DNA of 64,000 nt from Pseudomonadota bacterium (GCA_018820855.1 JAHJNL010000060.1:1-64000); one strand, 5' to 3'; positions 1 to 8,007 are shown, counted from the stretch's first letter. The notes: a model not told the origin generated them from the sequence alone. Translations and numbers: made by a program.

Positions 1-40
1 AAGAGGTGATTTGGTTAAGGACTGTGCTATAATGCGCCAT

Positions 41-109
41 GGCTCGGATCTCCTTGTTTTAAATGATTTTTTCGTCGAAACCATTATAACACAAAGAGCT
101 CTCCGAGCC
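41..109. repeat. Long imperfect hairpin in the gene-free left edge
   Basis: Positions 41-48 and 102-109 are perfectly complementary (GGCTCGGA/TCCGAGCC). Inside them 50-57 pairs with 91-98 (7 of 8), and a further inner pair, AATGATTT with AAACCATT, closes the loop. The stretch 1-288 otherwise shows no gene. The structure could be a transcription terminator, a small non-autonomous repeat or the end of an unseen mobile element to the left. No target duplication or T-run of convincing length was found. Confidence 0.4.
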
Positions 110-288
110 TCCTTTTATTGATCATTTATGAGACAGCACTGTTGCAATATTTCCTTAGAAGGTTCTTTTTACCCCAAAAAAGGGCTCCTAGGGGCGAAAA
201 TGGGCTTTTTTTATTTTTAAATTTGGTATCAGGTTGTTAGCTTAGCCCTACCCCGTGTTAGGTCCCGTATTTGGTGTTAGGTTCTTTC

Positions 289-825
289 TTATGTGATAAT
301 AGCAATGGCATATCCATCCCATTCATTTTTCATATTTGCAATTGAAATTTCGAATGTATGTTTTTCATTTTTTTTAGAGTATGGGTCGCAGTAGGTAACT
401 GTTTCTTCGTCAATGTTTGTAATTACTATCCAATGCCCCCACTCACCCCACTTTTTGGGATCTTCTTCATTTTTCATACCGACCATTACTGGAACCTGTT
501 TAGCAAGTATTTTAAGACATTCCCAAGAAGCTTTTTTTTGTGCGTCTGATATTGATATGTAACTGATATTGTAATCATCAAGGTATTTGGTTACATCTCT
601 CGGATAAATACCAAAACAATAATCAGAATCCTTGAATTTACTTCCCCACTTCTGCGAAGCAGAGCTGTCAATATTTAGTAACTCTGCCATCTCTTTAAAA
701 CTATTTGGCGTATTAATTGATGCTGATTTTAGCAGCATTAAAATAGCTGCAACACCGCAACCATTTTCTGAATATTCAGTATCTCTTTGTGATACAAATA
801 CAAATTTATTATTCATAGGATTCAT
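289..825 (-). CDS. Stand-alone C39-like papain-fold cysteine peptidase
   Basis: The 178-residue protein has the layout of the C39 peptidase clan. Cys23 sits in NGCGVAA, preceded by Gln13 as a possible oxyanion residue; His131 is in WGHWIVIT and Asp147 in YCDPYS, giving a plausible Cys-His-Asp triad. C39 domains usually cut double-glycine leaders and are fused to ABC exporters. This one has no transporter domain, no signal peptide and no visible substrate gene nearby, so its target is unknown. The ATG lies three bases outside a decayed ISL3 element on the same strand, and the best Shine-Dalgarno (GAGGAG, four bases before the ATG) lies inside that element's terminal repeat. Loss of an original N-terminal part is possible. 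It could also be a non-peptidase papain-fold protein. Confidence 0.75.
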   Translation of the reverse strand: MNPMNNKFVFVSQRDTEYSENGCGVAAILMLLKSASINTPNSFKEMAELLNIDSSASQKWGSKFKDSDYCFGIYPRDVTKYLDDYNISYISISDAQKKASWECLKILAKQVPVMVGMKNEEDPKKWGEWGHWIVITNIDEETVTYCDPYSKKNEKHTFEISIANMKNEWDGYAIAIIT

Positions 826-827
826 TT

Positions 828-849
828 GGCTCCTCGCTGTTTCAAGTGG
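828..849 (+). repeat. Left terminal inverted repeat of the ISL3-type element
   Basis: This 22-base end matches the reverse complement of 2109-2130 at 18 of 22 positions; both begin GG and share TCCTCGCTGTT. It contains the transposase stop codon, and on the minus strand it carries a GAGGAG motif just before the C39-like gene. Confidence 0.75.
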
Positions 850-2064
850 CTAACTTGAAATCAAGTTTTCCGCCTATGAGGTAGATCATCGCAGCAATAT
901 TTCGTATCGTGCGATATCCTCTGGCTCTAGTCTTAGCCGCCTGGATCAGGCTGTTGATGCCCTCCAGAATACTATTGTTAATATGGGAGTGAAACCAACG
1001 AAGGACACCATTCCAGTGCCGTTTTTTATAGTATAAGCAGCCTGCCTGATTGGCTCCAGGCGACTATGGCTAGCCCAGAAGAACAACTTCTTCAGAATAG
1101 CTTCTGCCATATGTGGCCATTGACTGAAAAGTTCTTGGAAGTTGAGACGAATGTGATAGGCACGACTGGTCTTCAGATTGAGTTCTTTTACGCTTAGCCC
1201 CTCAAGGGTTGCCACTTGGGAGAGCTTGAGGTTTTCTGGATTTTTCAGCCAGATGTAACGTGTTCGCGCCAATTCAGGTTGCTCCTTCTGCTCCTGACGG
1301 CGAACTTCACCTACTGCCTTATTGATGATTTTCATGATGTGAAACTTATCAAAAGTGATCTTGGCCTCAGGGAACTGTTTCTCAACGCCACTGATGAATG
1401 CTGAAGACATGTCACTTCATACTTCTTTGATATTTTCGGGAGTTCCGTGGTGCTCGACCAAATCCTGTTTGAAACTTTCAACGGCGGGAGTATCTTTGCC
1501 TTCAGTCACAAACAAAACCTTTGGTCCTTCAAGATCAACAAAAAGACTCACATAGTTGTGGCCGCGTTTACTTGATGTTTCATCAACACCGATTTGCCTG
1601 ACCTGGGATAATCGGCATTATCCCGGGCGCTATCTACATAGTGATGCAGCACTCGCCACAGCCGTGTGTCGTGTTCATTGACAAAGGCGGCTATAGTCTT
1701 TACCGGCATGGACTTGGCCAAGGTCATGACAATGGCCTCAAAAGACAATGTGAAACCGCTTCCTGGACGAGCCCATGGCACATCAACTACTCGAATTCCA
1801 CACTGATCACCCTGAACACGGGGTATCCTGGCAGTCAGATATGTTTCATGCCGGAAAAAATTCAAGTGTCTCCAGGTCTTCGTTTCGGTGTCATACGCCT
1901 TTACGTTGCCCCTGTTTGCACTTTGGGCAGGAAAAGGTACTTCCGCGTGGAAACTCGATCTGGATATCCAGACGTTTTTGTTGCGGATCAAAATCCGAAG
2001 ATAACACCTGCCAAGGATGTGTTAAACCCAGGGCCATTTGGAAAAGGTCAGTATCTCTCATCAT
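842..2064 (-). pseudogene. ISL3-family transposase, frameshifted and interrupted
   Basis: Translated pieces in order cover an N terminus starting at 2064 (MMRDTDLFQMALG), a zinc-ribbon part with CPKC, a helix-turn-helix part containing HLNFFRHETYLTARIPR, and a DDE domain with IGVDETSSKRGHNYVSLF and FDKFHIMKIINKAV. The end reads ILEGINSLIQAAKTRARGYR and stops at 842-844. Frame is lost near 1900-1925, near 1600-1620 and near 1010, and an in-frame TGA lies at 1417-1419 where relatives have Cys (EV-C-SDM). The gene cannot make an active transposase. The family identity is firm; the exact frameshift positions are approximate. Confidence 0.85.
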
Positions 2065-2108
2065 GCTGAAAAACTTACTATCTTTAAATCAAAAAAAACA
2101 AGGCTTAC

Positions 2109-2130
2109 CCACTCAGAACAGCGAGGAACC
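2109..2130 (-). repeat. Right terminal inverted repeat of the ISL3-type element
   Basis: Reverse complement of 828-849 with four mismatches. It marks the transposase-start side of the element, 45 bases upstream of the transposase ATG at 2064. The next 170 bases, to 2303, show no gene. Confidence 0.72.
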
Positions 2131-2303
2131 CTTTAATTATTCCTCGTGTTAATTTTCTTTACCACAAGCCTCATGTGCCCTTCACTTGCGGGAACGGAGC
2201 ACCGCTGAGTTCTCACAGGATATTACAATGAATGGTTAGAGATTGTTTGTCGAATAGCAATTGACAGTTTTCCTTCAACAACTCCATATCGGCCGCTCAA
2301 GCA

Positions 2304-2858
2304 TTATGGCCAATCACGAGAGGTATCGGCACCTTGCGGTATGATCTCCTTTCTGAGGATAAAATTGACCATTGAAATACCGTTCCCTTCTCTTTGAATT
2401 CCATTGATAAATCCGTCATCGGTACACGTTACGCTGTCCAGAAAGAATGTAGCATTCCCCCACGTTCTGAGCATTATTTGTACCCGCCCGTCTTCAAAGA
2501 GTTTGACGTCCTGTATGTCTGCCTTATCCGGATCAAATCGATACTTCCCGCCAGGTGCTTTTCTATCACTAAAAACAGTTACAAAACGACCTTCCATTTC
2601 GTTGCCATGCAGGCCGAATCCCCCCTCTGAATAAGAACCGTGTCCCCAAGGATATTTCGTGGGGTTTGTTTCGCGTATTTTAACAGCAGCCATTTTCGCG
2701 CCGACACGGTTCACTCCGACCTTCGCCTTTGCCCACGACACATAGTTGCTGACGAAATCCTTACAATTAATTTCGCCCGCAGTTGCCGATTGGATTAGAC
2801 CAAAACTCAAAATCAGAACCCATCCAATTTGCTGTAATATTCGGCATTGCTTCAACAT
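2304..2858 (-). CDS. Exported protein of unknown function
   Basis: The ATG at 2858 is preferred because AAGGAGG stands eight bases upstream; the open frame continues further up to 3065 but crosses hairpins and looks non-coding. The 184-residue product starts with a signal peptide (basic MLKQCR, hydrophobic core, cleavage near SATAG). The mature part has two cysteines (INCKDF and SVTCTDD) that may form a disulfide, and it is rich in Gly, Asp and aromatic residues. I do not recognise the family. A periplasmic or secreted location is inferred from the signal peptide and cysteines. It stands alone between a dead insertion sequence and a decayed region, so it may be an accessory gene. Confidence 0.65.
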   Translation of the reverse strand: MLKQCRILQQIGWVLILSFGLIQSATAGEINCKDFVSNYVSWAKAKVGVNRVGAKMAAVKIRETNPTKYPWGHGSYSEGGFGLHGNEMEGRFVTVFSDRKAPGGKYRFDPDKADIQDVKLFEDGRVQIMLRTWGNATFFLDSVTCTDDGFINGIQREGNGISMVNFILRKEIIPQGADTSRDWP

Positions 2859-2950
2859 TTGTAGATCCTCCTTAAACATGTTGGTTAAGCCTCTCCATTT
2901 GTCCACTTCGTGTACTTCTAACAGACGCTGGTGAGCCGTGAGTATCACAG

Positions 2951-2982
2951 ATGTCAGGCAAGAAAGCTTGCTTGCCTGACAT
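2951..2982. repeat. Perfect 12-bp stem-loop upstream of the exported protein
   Basis: ATGTCAGGCAAG at 2951-2962 and its exact complement at 2971-2982 enclose an 8-base loop. It lies about 95 bases upstream of the start at 2858. There is no T-run on either side, so a terminator is unlikely. An operator, a leader structure or a mobile-element remnant are all possible. Confidence 0.5.
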
Positions 2983-3067
2983 TGAGAAGCGGAGTCGACT
3001 CCAACGCTTGGAACAGTGGCACGCGTAGCGTGGCGAGTATCTAGTGTGTTCGAGAAACTCGACATCG

Positions 3068-3106
3068 CCCGATAGGAGCTAGAGCGAAAGGGTCACTCCT
3101 ATCAGG
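3068..3106. repeat. 11-bp inverted repeat with one mismatch
   Basis: CCCGATAGGAG at 3068-3078 pairs with CTCCTATCAGG at 3096-3106 except for one base, with a 17-base loop. It follows the hairpin at 2951-2982 and ends where the sequence becomes AT-rich and featureless. Confidence 0.4.
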
Positions 3107-3109
3107 ATT

Positions 3110-3870
3110 AATAAGAGCTAATATTCTATGATATTGACAATGACAAACACCGTCTTCTTCCAACTATTGTCATTATAAAATCGAAAAAATGAAAACAAAT
3201 CTTATCCCAAACAATATTCAAAAAAATGAACCACCATTTACCTAACCATAGATAGGTGAATTTTCATATGGGTATATTTACCCATTTCAAAGTAATTATG
3301 AAAAGAACGTTAAGAGTAATCCAGTGAAAAGACCACCCAGTGGCAGGTAAGCAGAAATCAGAGCTTATTCCTTAAGTTGTCAGATCTTATCCAGCCTAGC
3401 TTGGAGGAATGTCAGGTGGGTACTATCTTTGCACATTGTCCGTTGGAAAAATATTGCTGTACATGACACTATTGCCGACCTTTTTTCCATAGTGATCGGC
3501 AGGCAAAAACTCTTACTATTACGGGAAACAGGACAATTATGAGGTACAATCCGCCAGAAGACACTTGGGCAAAAGCTGCTATGGATGAGCATGACTACCG
3601 AGGCCCTGAACAGGATCAAGGTCAGTATCGTTTCGGCCTGCCGTCAGAAGAAAACAATGGATGATAAAGAACTTGGAACCAAGTGGCAAAGAAAACATGG
3701 CTGAAGCTGAAGAAGCGGTGGCCTTAACCTTTGCCGACACCATCCCCAATCCGGTCCGATCCGGCCCAAGCCCAAGGCCCAGACCGACTCAAGCAGCTGA
3801 AAAATCTCATGAACACACTGGAGAGGCAGTTTTCCAACCGTATAGGTCAACACGATTGGTGACATGACAT
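3110..3870. other. Gene-free stretch with unidentified coding relics
   Basis: 3110-3370 is AT-rich and holds nothing recognisable. From about 3380 to 3870 the plus strand shows short protein-like segments in shifting frames, for example TIFAHCPLEKYCCT followed by a stop, and TTEALNRIKVSIVSACRQ followed by a stop near 3712. A third segment ends near 3855 (LMNTLERQFSNRIGQ). None has a start and ribosome binding site of its own. They look like remains of one or more genes, perhaps transposase-derived, but I cannot name a family. Confidence 0.4.
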
Positions 3871-3893
3871 AACAAGAAAAAAATGCATAAAAA

Positions 3894-3922
3894 AAACCCC
3901 GATCCTGAATGGAGCGGGGTTT
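3894..3922 (-). terminator. Intrinsic terminator of hup
   Basis: AAACCCCG at 3894-3901 pairs with CGGGGTTT at 3915-3922 around a 13-base loop. Read on the minus strand the stem is followed by a T-rich tract (the A-run at 3886-3896). It lies about 140 bases beyond the hup stop codon. Confidence 0.75.
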
Positions 3923-4064
3923 CTCATATCTTTTTCGTAGCTACTTTCAGCAGCTACTGCTCTCAAACTTCTCCATCTTAAAGGGGCCGGTAGGATCCTC
4001 AAACGCCTTGGAGTGTGCGCTCAATCCGAATTTGCCGACAATACACAGGAAGAAGGAAAGAGGA

Positions 4065-4337
4065 TCAGTTGATAGCTTCTGATAATTTGGAACCAGCTTT
4101 GAACTTGGCAACATTTTTTTCAGGGATATCGATAGTTTTTCCGGTCTGAGGGTTTCTACCTTTACGGGCATCACGCTTGGATACAGAAAATGTACCAAAA
4201 CCTACCAGAGTTACTTTATCACCTTTTTTCAAGGTCTCAGCAATGGCTTGAAGAGTACTGTTAAGAGCTTTCTCTGCTGCGGCTTTGGAAATGTCTGCGG
4301 CACCTGCAATATTCTCTACCAATTCCTTCTTATTCAT
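4065..4337 (-). CDS. hup: HU-family DNA-binding protein
   Basis: The 90-residue length and sequence are typical of HU. The N-terminal helices (NKKELVENIAGAADIS) are followed by the saddle and the GFGTFSV turn, then the arm with GRNPQTGKTIDIP and the C-terminal FKAGSKLSEAIN. HU dimers bend and compact DNA and help recombination, replication and repair. The start at 4337 has GGGAGGG just upstream. The gene is single, with a terminator at 3894-3922 and a long AT-rich leader. IHF is less likely because the sequence around the arm is HU-like. Confidence 0.95.
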   Translation of the reverse strand: MNKKELVENIAGAADISKAAAEKALNSTLQAIAETLKKGDKVTLVGFGTFSVSKRDARKGRNPQTGKTIDIPEKNVAKFKAGSKLSEAIN

Positions 4338-4415
4338 GAATCCCTCCCGGAAAAAAACTGTTTTTCTACGTAACAGGACACAGACTCTGCTGTTCCCCTT
4401 TATCTCTTGTTTATT

Positions 4416-4444
4416 GCTTTAATAAAAGGCGGATTAATTGTCAA
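4416..4444 (-). promoter_or_regulatory. Possible sigma-70 promoter of hup
   Basis: On the minus strand TTGACA (4444-4439) is followed after 17 bases by TAAAGC (4421-4416). The -35 is perfect but the -10 is weak, matching three of six. It lies about 80 bases before the hup start in otherwise gene-free DNA. Confidence 0.35.
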
Positions 4445-4610
4445 AAGAAAAAAGACGATCAATTCGTTTTTCTATGAAAAGAATAAATTCCACAACCCTT
4501 TATTATCGGGCTTTTACACACGAACAATTTACAATATGTTAATTGAATAGCTGTTCAGAAGCAAGTGGTAAATACATCTTTTTCAAGAAAGAGTCGGAAT
4601 CATATCTGTC

Positions 4611-5402
4611 CTAAGCTCGCGGCGTTAGATCAACCAAGACCCTTACAAATCCTGCAGATTGGAGAAAGTGAATGATTTCAACTCGCACAGGTGGGGTCGC
4701 CAATCGTTCCATATCCTTGCCACTGACTTCCAGAATAACATTCTTTCCTCTCGGACGTACCCTGCAACCGATAAAATCACGACTCAAAAGAAAACTTTCA
4801 CATTTTTCTACCAGACGCAGTCCCTCTGCATTGACAACTGTTCCCTGAGCAAAGCGCGTGGCAAGACAGGAATTGGAATGTTTGTCATGATTGAGCAGCC
4901 GAAACTGACGGGCCAAAATGCGAATATCTTCTTTATTAAGACCGGCGTCAAGAAGCGGGGTCTTCACAGACAGTTCATGAATTGCCCGCAGACCAGGCCG
5001 GCTGTCTTTCAAATCATCAACATTGGTCCCGTCAAGAAGTGCTGAACAACCCGCCTTCTCCATTTCGAGAAGAAAAGATTTATACATCCTTTTCTTGCAG
5101 AAATAACAACGATCCGCAGTATTAGCGATAAACTCTGGCCAGATAAGAGGGTGAAGCGCTAATTCAATCCTCTCCTCAGCAGTAACACCCATGGCAGCCA
5201 ACACATTTTCGGCACTGTTTCGTTCCACCTGAGAAACAAGTTCCGACACTCCCCGCAGGGCAAAGACATTTTCTTTTCCGAGAACATCACGGGCCGCATA
5301 CAGCAGAAGAGTGGAATCCACGCCTCCGGAAAAGGCAACGGCCACACGCTTATAGCTCTTCAGCGCATCACTGAGAGCCTTATATTTTTTTTGCTCGTCC
5401 AG
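4611..5402 (-). CDS. larE: LarE-like ATP-dependent sacrificial sulfur transferase
   Basis: The protein has the PP-loop ATP-binding motif SGGVDS (residues 25-30 from the CTG start), an ADRCYFCKKRMY motif (Cys99, Cys102) and NSCLATRF with Cys179. Cys179 lies where LarE proteins carry the cysteine that donates its sulfur. LarE adenylates and thiolates the pyridinium carboxylate used to make the nickel-pincer cofactor of lactate racemase; PP-loop relatives do other sulfur transfers. No larA, larB or larC is in the window. An annotator would pick GTG at 5345 (244 residues), but the frame upstream reads EQKKYKALSDALKSYKRVAV, the usual LarE N-terminal helix. The only start-like codon that keeps it is CTG at 5402, five bases after AGGAGG. 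That ribosome site lies inside the end of the upstream HcyBio gene, which suggests translational coupling. Confidence 0.85.
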   Translation of the reverse strand: MDEQKKYKALSDALKSYKRVAVAFSGGVDSTLLLYAARDVLGKENVFALRGVSELVSQVERNSAENVLAAMGVTAEERIELALHPLIWPEFIANTADRCYFCKKRMYKSFLLEMEKAGCSALLDGTNVDDLKDSRPGLRAIHELSVKTPLLDAGLNKEDIRILARQFRLLNHDKHSNSCLATRFAQGTVVNAEGLRLVEKCESFLLSRDFIGCRVRPRGKNVILEVSGKDMERLATPPVRVEIIHFLQSAGFVRVLVDLTPRA

Positions 5403-5404
5403 TC

Positions 5405-6589
5405 CTACCTCCTGCCCTCGTCAGCATCAGGAAGAAGCTGAGCAGGAGGATTGAGAAAGAACTTGCCATCCTTCATCCAGGCCTTAAGCGTTTCAGCAAT
5501 TTCCCGGGCCATGGGAAGGCTGGACAACGGAGCAGTGATTACATTCTTGCCGTTTACCTCAATGGCACCGGATTTCAGCTGGGCATAGCTTACTTCACCG
5601 TACGTTCTGGCAATACCGTTTGAATAATCAAACCCGTAATCGATAACCTGAGTAAACAGTTCCGCATCAGAGACGCCGGTATAGGCAGCCATTTTACTGT
5701 TAAGAATAGGAATAGGGACTCCCATTCCCACAGCCAGGCTATTGCCATATCCGAGGATTGAAACACCGCGAATCCACCGCGATGACATCTGTTTCAAATC
5801 ACCCTGGACCATAAGAGTTCCGGCCGGCCGCACCGGTGTGCCATTTTCAGCCCGGGTCGCATTAGGATTGTGCTGTGTCCCATGCCAGGTCACATAGCCG
5901 ATGCCTCCTCCCAGGAATATCCGGGTCCCGACACCTATCGTCTGATAATGGGGATCATTAAAAAGAGGACTCAACTCACCGGCACTGCAGTAATTGGCGT
6001 TGCGGCAGTGTGGTTTGAGGGTTCCCATATAGGTGTGGACAGCTTTGTCCGACAAATTAACCGCACAGTTATAATTCTGGTATCCGTTTCTCGGATTACA
6101 GAGCAGGGCATAAGGAAGATCTGCCAGGGTGAGTTCCTTTCTCATCTTGGTTGCCCGGTAGCAGTCAGTCCCATAGGCCTTGGCCTCAAAGAGAAGTCTT
6201 TTCCCAGCCAGCAGATCCTCAATGACATGACCTCCGCCATAACGAAACTCACCCGGATAAACCTTGTTCAAAGGATCGTCCTCTGAAGGCTCAGTGGCTC
6301 CAATGTAGGCATCCACAGCTGCCAGTCCTGCATAAGCGGGAACCTTATTAATCCACACCTTGGAGGCCTTAATAGTGGGAGTCATCTGACCAAAATTGAG
6401 AAACGCGCCGGAAGAACACATGGTCGAAAAAGTACCAGTCGTTACCACGTCCACTTCCCTGGCTGCACCCTCAGCTCCTTTTGCTCTGACGATGCCAACC
6501 ATTTCTTCGGCCGTGACTATAACTGCTTCACCTGCCTTGATCCTGGCATTAATTTCCTCATAACTTTTCTGTACCGGTTTATCGCTCAT
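5405..6589 (-). CDS. Homocysteine biosynthesis protein (HcyBio/DUF39)
   Basis: The 394-residue protein matches the HcyBio (DUF39) family through most of its length, including GTFSTMCSSGAFLNFG with Cys58, GGGHVIEDL, CNPRNGYQNYNCA and the Gly-rich RIFLGGGIGYVTWHGTQH. In methanogens and sulfate reducers, members make homocysteine from aspartate semialdehyde and a reduced sulfur source, by-passing O-acyl-homoserine. This copy lacks the C-terminal CBS pair found in some relatives, and the usual NIL-ferredoxin partner is not adjacent. The downstream gene is LarE-like, two bases away and with its ribosome site inside this gene. The start ATG at 6589 has only a weak purine-rich ribosome site after a long A/G-rich leader. 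Confidence 0.9.
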   Translation of the reverse strand: MSDKPVQKSYEEINARIKAGEAVIVTAEEMVGIVRAKGAEGAAREVDVVTTGTFSTMCSSGAFLNFGQMTPTIKASKVWINKVPAYAGLAAVDAYIGATEPSEDDPLNKVYPGEFRYGGGHVIEDLLAGKRLLFEAKAYGTDCYRATKMRKELTLADLPYALLCNPRNGYQNYNCAVNLSDKAVHTYMGTLKPHCRNANYCSAGELSPLFNDPHYQTIGVGTRIFLGGGIGYVTWHGTQHNPNATRAENGTPVRPAGTLMVQGDLKQMSSRWIRGVSILGYGNSLAVGMGVPIPILNSKMAAYTGVSDAELFTQVIDYGFDYSNGIARTYGEVSYAQLKSGAIEVNGKNVITAPLSSLPMAREIAETLKAWMKDGKFFLNPPAQLLPDADEGRR

Positions 6590-6817
6590 GACTCATTTTC
6601 TCTTTTTCTCTTTTTATATCTTCTCTGTGCACCTTACATGTGCATTTTCCTGTTTTTCATAACCAAAAGTTAAAAAAACAGCCGATAAGGATTTGACTTT
6701 GGATGGTTTCATTCTCAATAGCTGAGCAAAAGCCCACTATAAAAAAAACAATGGTGATCATATCCCGGCAGGAACGCTTATACCAGTCCTTTTTTACACC
6801 TTGACATACTTTTTTCT
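6590..6817. other. Divergent intergenic region of HcyBio and pheA
   Basis: The left part (6590-6640) is a polypyrimidine tract on the plus strand, forming an A/G-rich leader for HcyBio. I looked for a SAM- or SAH-type riboswitch because of the methionine link and could not recognise one. No small ORF is evident. Confidence 0.4.
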
Positions 6818-6845
6818 TTGACCTACATTCCGAACTTATTATATT
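6818..6845 (+). promoter_or_regulatory. Probable sigma-70 promoter of pheA
   Basis: TTGACC at 6818-6823 and TATATT at 6840-6845 are 16 bases apart, leaving a leader of about 60 bases before the pheA start. An alternative -35 TTGACA lies at 6801-6806 with TACATT 17 bases on, overlapping the same region. Confidence 0.55.
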
Positions 6846-6909
6846 TTTTCTCTTATGTAGTCAGGAACCTATTTATTTATTTGTGACCATATCTCAAGAA
6901 GGAATCTAG

Positions 6910-8007
6910 ATGGCAAAAGAAAATACCAAAGACATCACTACGGTACGGGACGATATCGATGCCATAGACAACCAGGTTCTTGATCTTCTGAAAGAAAGAC
7001 TGGCACTGGCCAAATCAATCGGCCAGCTCAAAGACGAAAGCAAACGAGCTAAATGGGACCCCCTGCGGGAAAGACAGATATACCAGCGTCTGACTGAATT
7101 GAATAAGGGGGTTTTCCCTGACAAGGCCCTCCACTCAATTTTTCATGAGATCATCACCACCTGCAGGCTCTCTCAGCAAAAGATCAACGTCTCTTACCTG
7201 GGACCGGAAGCGACCTTCAGTCACCTTGCAGGAGTCAAGTACTTCGGGCACTCAGCGACTTACAGCCCAATGGAATCGATTGACGAGGTCTTTTCGGAGG
7301 TAGAAAAAGGGCGTACCGACTACGGTATTGTTCCTGTGGAAAACTCAATCGAAGGAGCAGTCTTTTCAACGCTGGACTCCTTCATGAAGTACAAGATCAA
7401 GATCTGCGGGGAGATGCACATGGACATCAGCCACAATCTGGTCTGCCGTTCAGGTGATATTAATGACATTCAGACCGTGGCCTCCCATGCTCAGCCCCTG
7501 GCCCAGTGTCGTGAATGGCTGCGCAAGCATCTCCCTTCCTGCCCCACCCTGCCTGTCTTTTCCACAGGCGCTGCAGCCCAGATGGCAGCCAACAATCCCA
7601 ACATCGGGGCAATTGCCACATCGCTTGCCATCAAAACCTATGACCTGCAGGTGGTGGTCAGCGGCATAGAGGATTATCGCGGCAACACCACCCGCTTCCT
7701 GATCATCGGCAAGGAATCACCGGCAGCAAGTGGTGCAGACAGGACATCTCTTCTCCTTGGACTCATGGATCGTCCAGGAGCCTTAAACGAGATACTCACT
7801 GTCCTTTCCAAGGCAGACATCAACCTGGCCAAGATCGAATCACGCCCCATCAAAGGCAAGCACTGGAAGTATCTCTTTTTCCTCGACCTGATGGGTCATA
7901 TAGAGGACAAGAAGATCAAGGATTGCTGCGAGTCCTTAAAAGACCTCTGCTCCTACTTTGAATGGCTGGGCTCTTACCCCAGGTCAGATTCATCCACCGA
8001 TGCGTGA
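6910..8007 (+). CDS. pheA: Bifunctional chorismate mutase / prephenate dehydratase
   Basis: Three domains are visible in the 365 residues. An AroQ-type helical chorismate mutase (about 8-92) comes first, then prephenate dehydratase (about 96-270) with YLGPEATFSH, VPVENSIEGAV, ASHAQPLAQC and the catalytic-region NTTRF. A C-terminal ACT domain (about 282-355) has RPGALNEIL and ESRPIKGKHWKYLFFLD, the phenylalanine-binding signature. The protein turns chorismate into phenylpyruvate and is expected to be inhibited by phenylalanine. The start at 6910 has AAGAAGGA nine bases upstream and a good promoter at 6818-6845. The last 18 bases overlap the end of the convergent moaA gene. Confidence 0.95.
   Translation: MAKENTKDITTVRDDIDAIDNQVLDLLKERLALAKSIGQLKDESKRAKWDPLRERQIYQRLTELNKGVFPDKALHSIFHEIITTCRLSQQKINVSYLGPEATFSHLAGVKYFGHSATYSPMESIDEVFSEVEKGRTDYGIVPVENSIEGAVFSTLDSFMKYKIKICGEMHMDISHNLVCRSGDINDIQTVASHAQPLAQCREWLRKHLPSCPTLPVFSTGAAAQMAANNPNIGAIATSLAIKTYDLQVVVSGIEDYRGNTTRFLIIGKESPAASGADRTSLLLGLMDRPGALNEILTVLSKADINLAKIESRPIKGKHWKYLFFLDLMGHIEDKKIKDCCESLKDLCSYFEWLGSYPRSDSSTDA

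Larger units (their letters stand above)
828..2130 (-). mobile_element. Decayed ISL3-family insertion sequence
   Basis: The element is bounded by 22-base imperfect inverted repeats at 828-849 and 2109-2130 and contains one broken transposase on the minus strand. Its length of about 1.3 kb fits ISL3 elements with a transposase of about 400 residues. The family usually makes 8-bp target duplications, but the flanks (820-827 and 2131-2138) do not match. The flanks have therefore changed or recombined since insertion. Confidence 0.8.

Noticed and set aside
1417-1419. TGA in the ISL3 transposase at a position where relatives have Cys, as in selenocysteine genes
   Set aside because: The gene also has at least three frameshifts, so it is dead. 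A TGC/TGT to TGA mutation is the simple explanation, and no SECIS-like hairpin was seen right after it.
2880-3010. Integron attC site around the 2951-2982 hairpin
   Set aside because: The core-site consensus (RYYYAAC/GTTRRRY) does not match at the expected ends, and no integrase or cassette series is present.
2304-3065. Full 253-residue version of the exported protein
   Set aside because: The extra N-terminal part spans strong hairpins, lacks coding character, and would bury the signal peptide. The AAGGAGG site fits only the start at 2858.
6590-6817. SAM or SAH riboswitch before the HcyBio gene
   Set aside because: No conserved core of these classes could be found; the leader is mainly a purine-rich tract on the coding strand.
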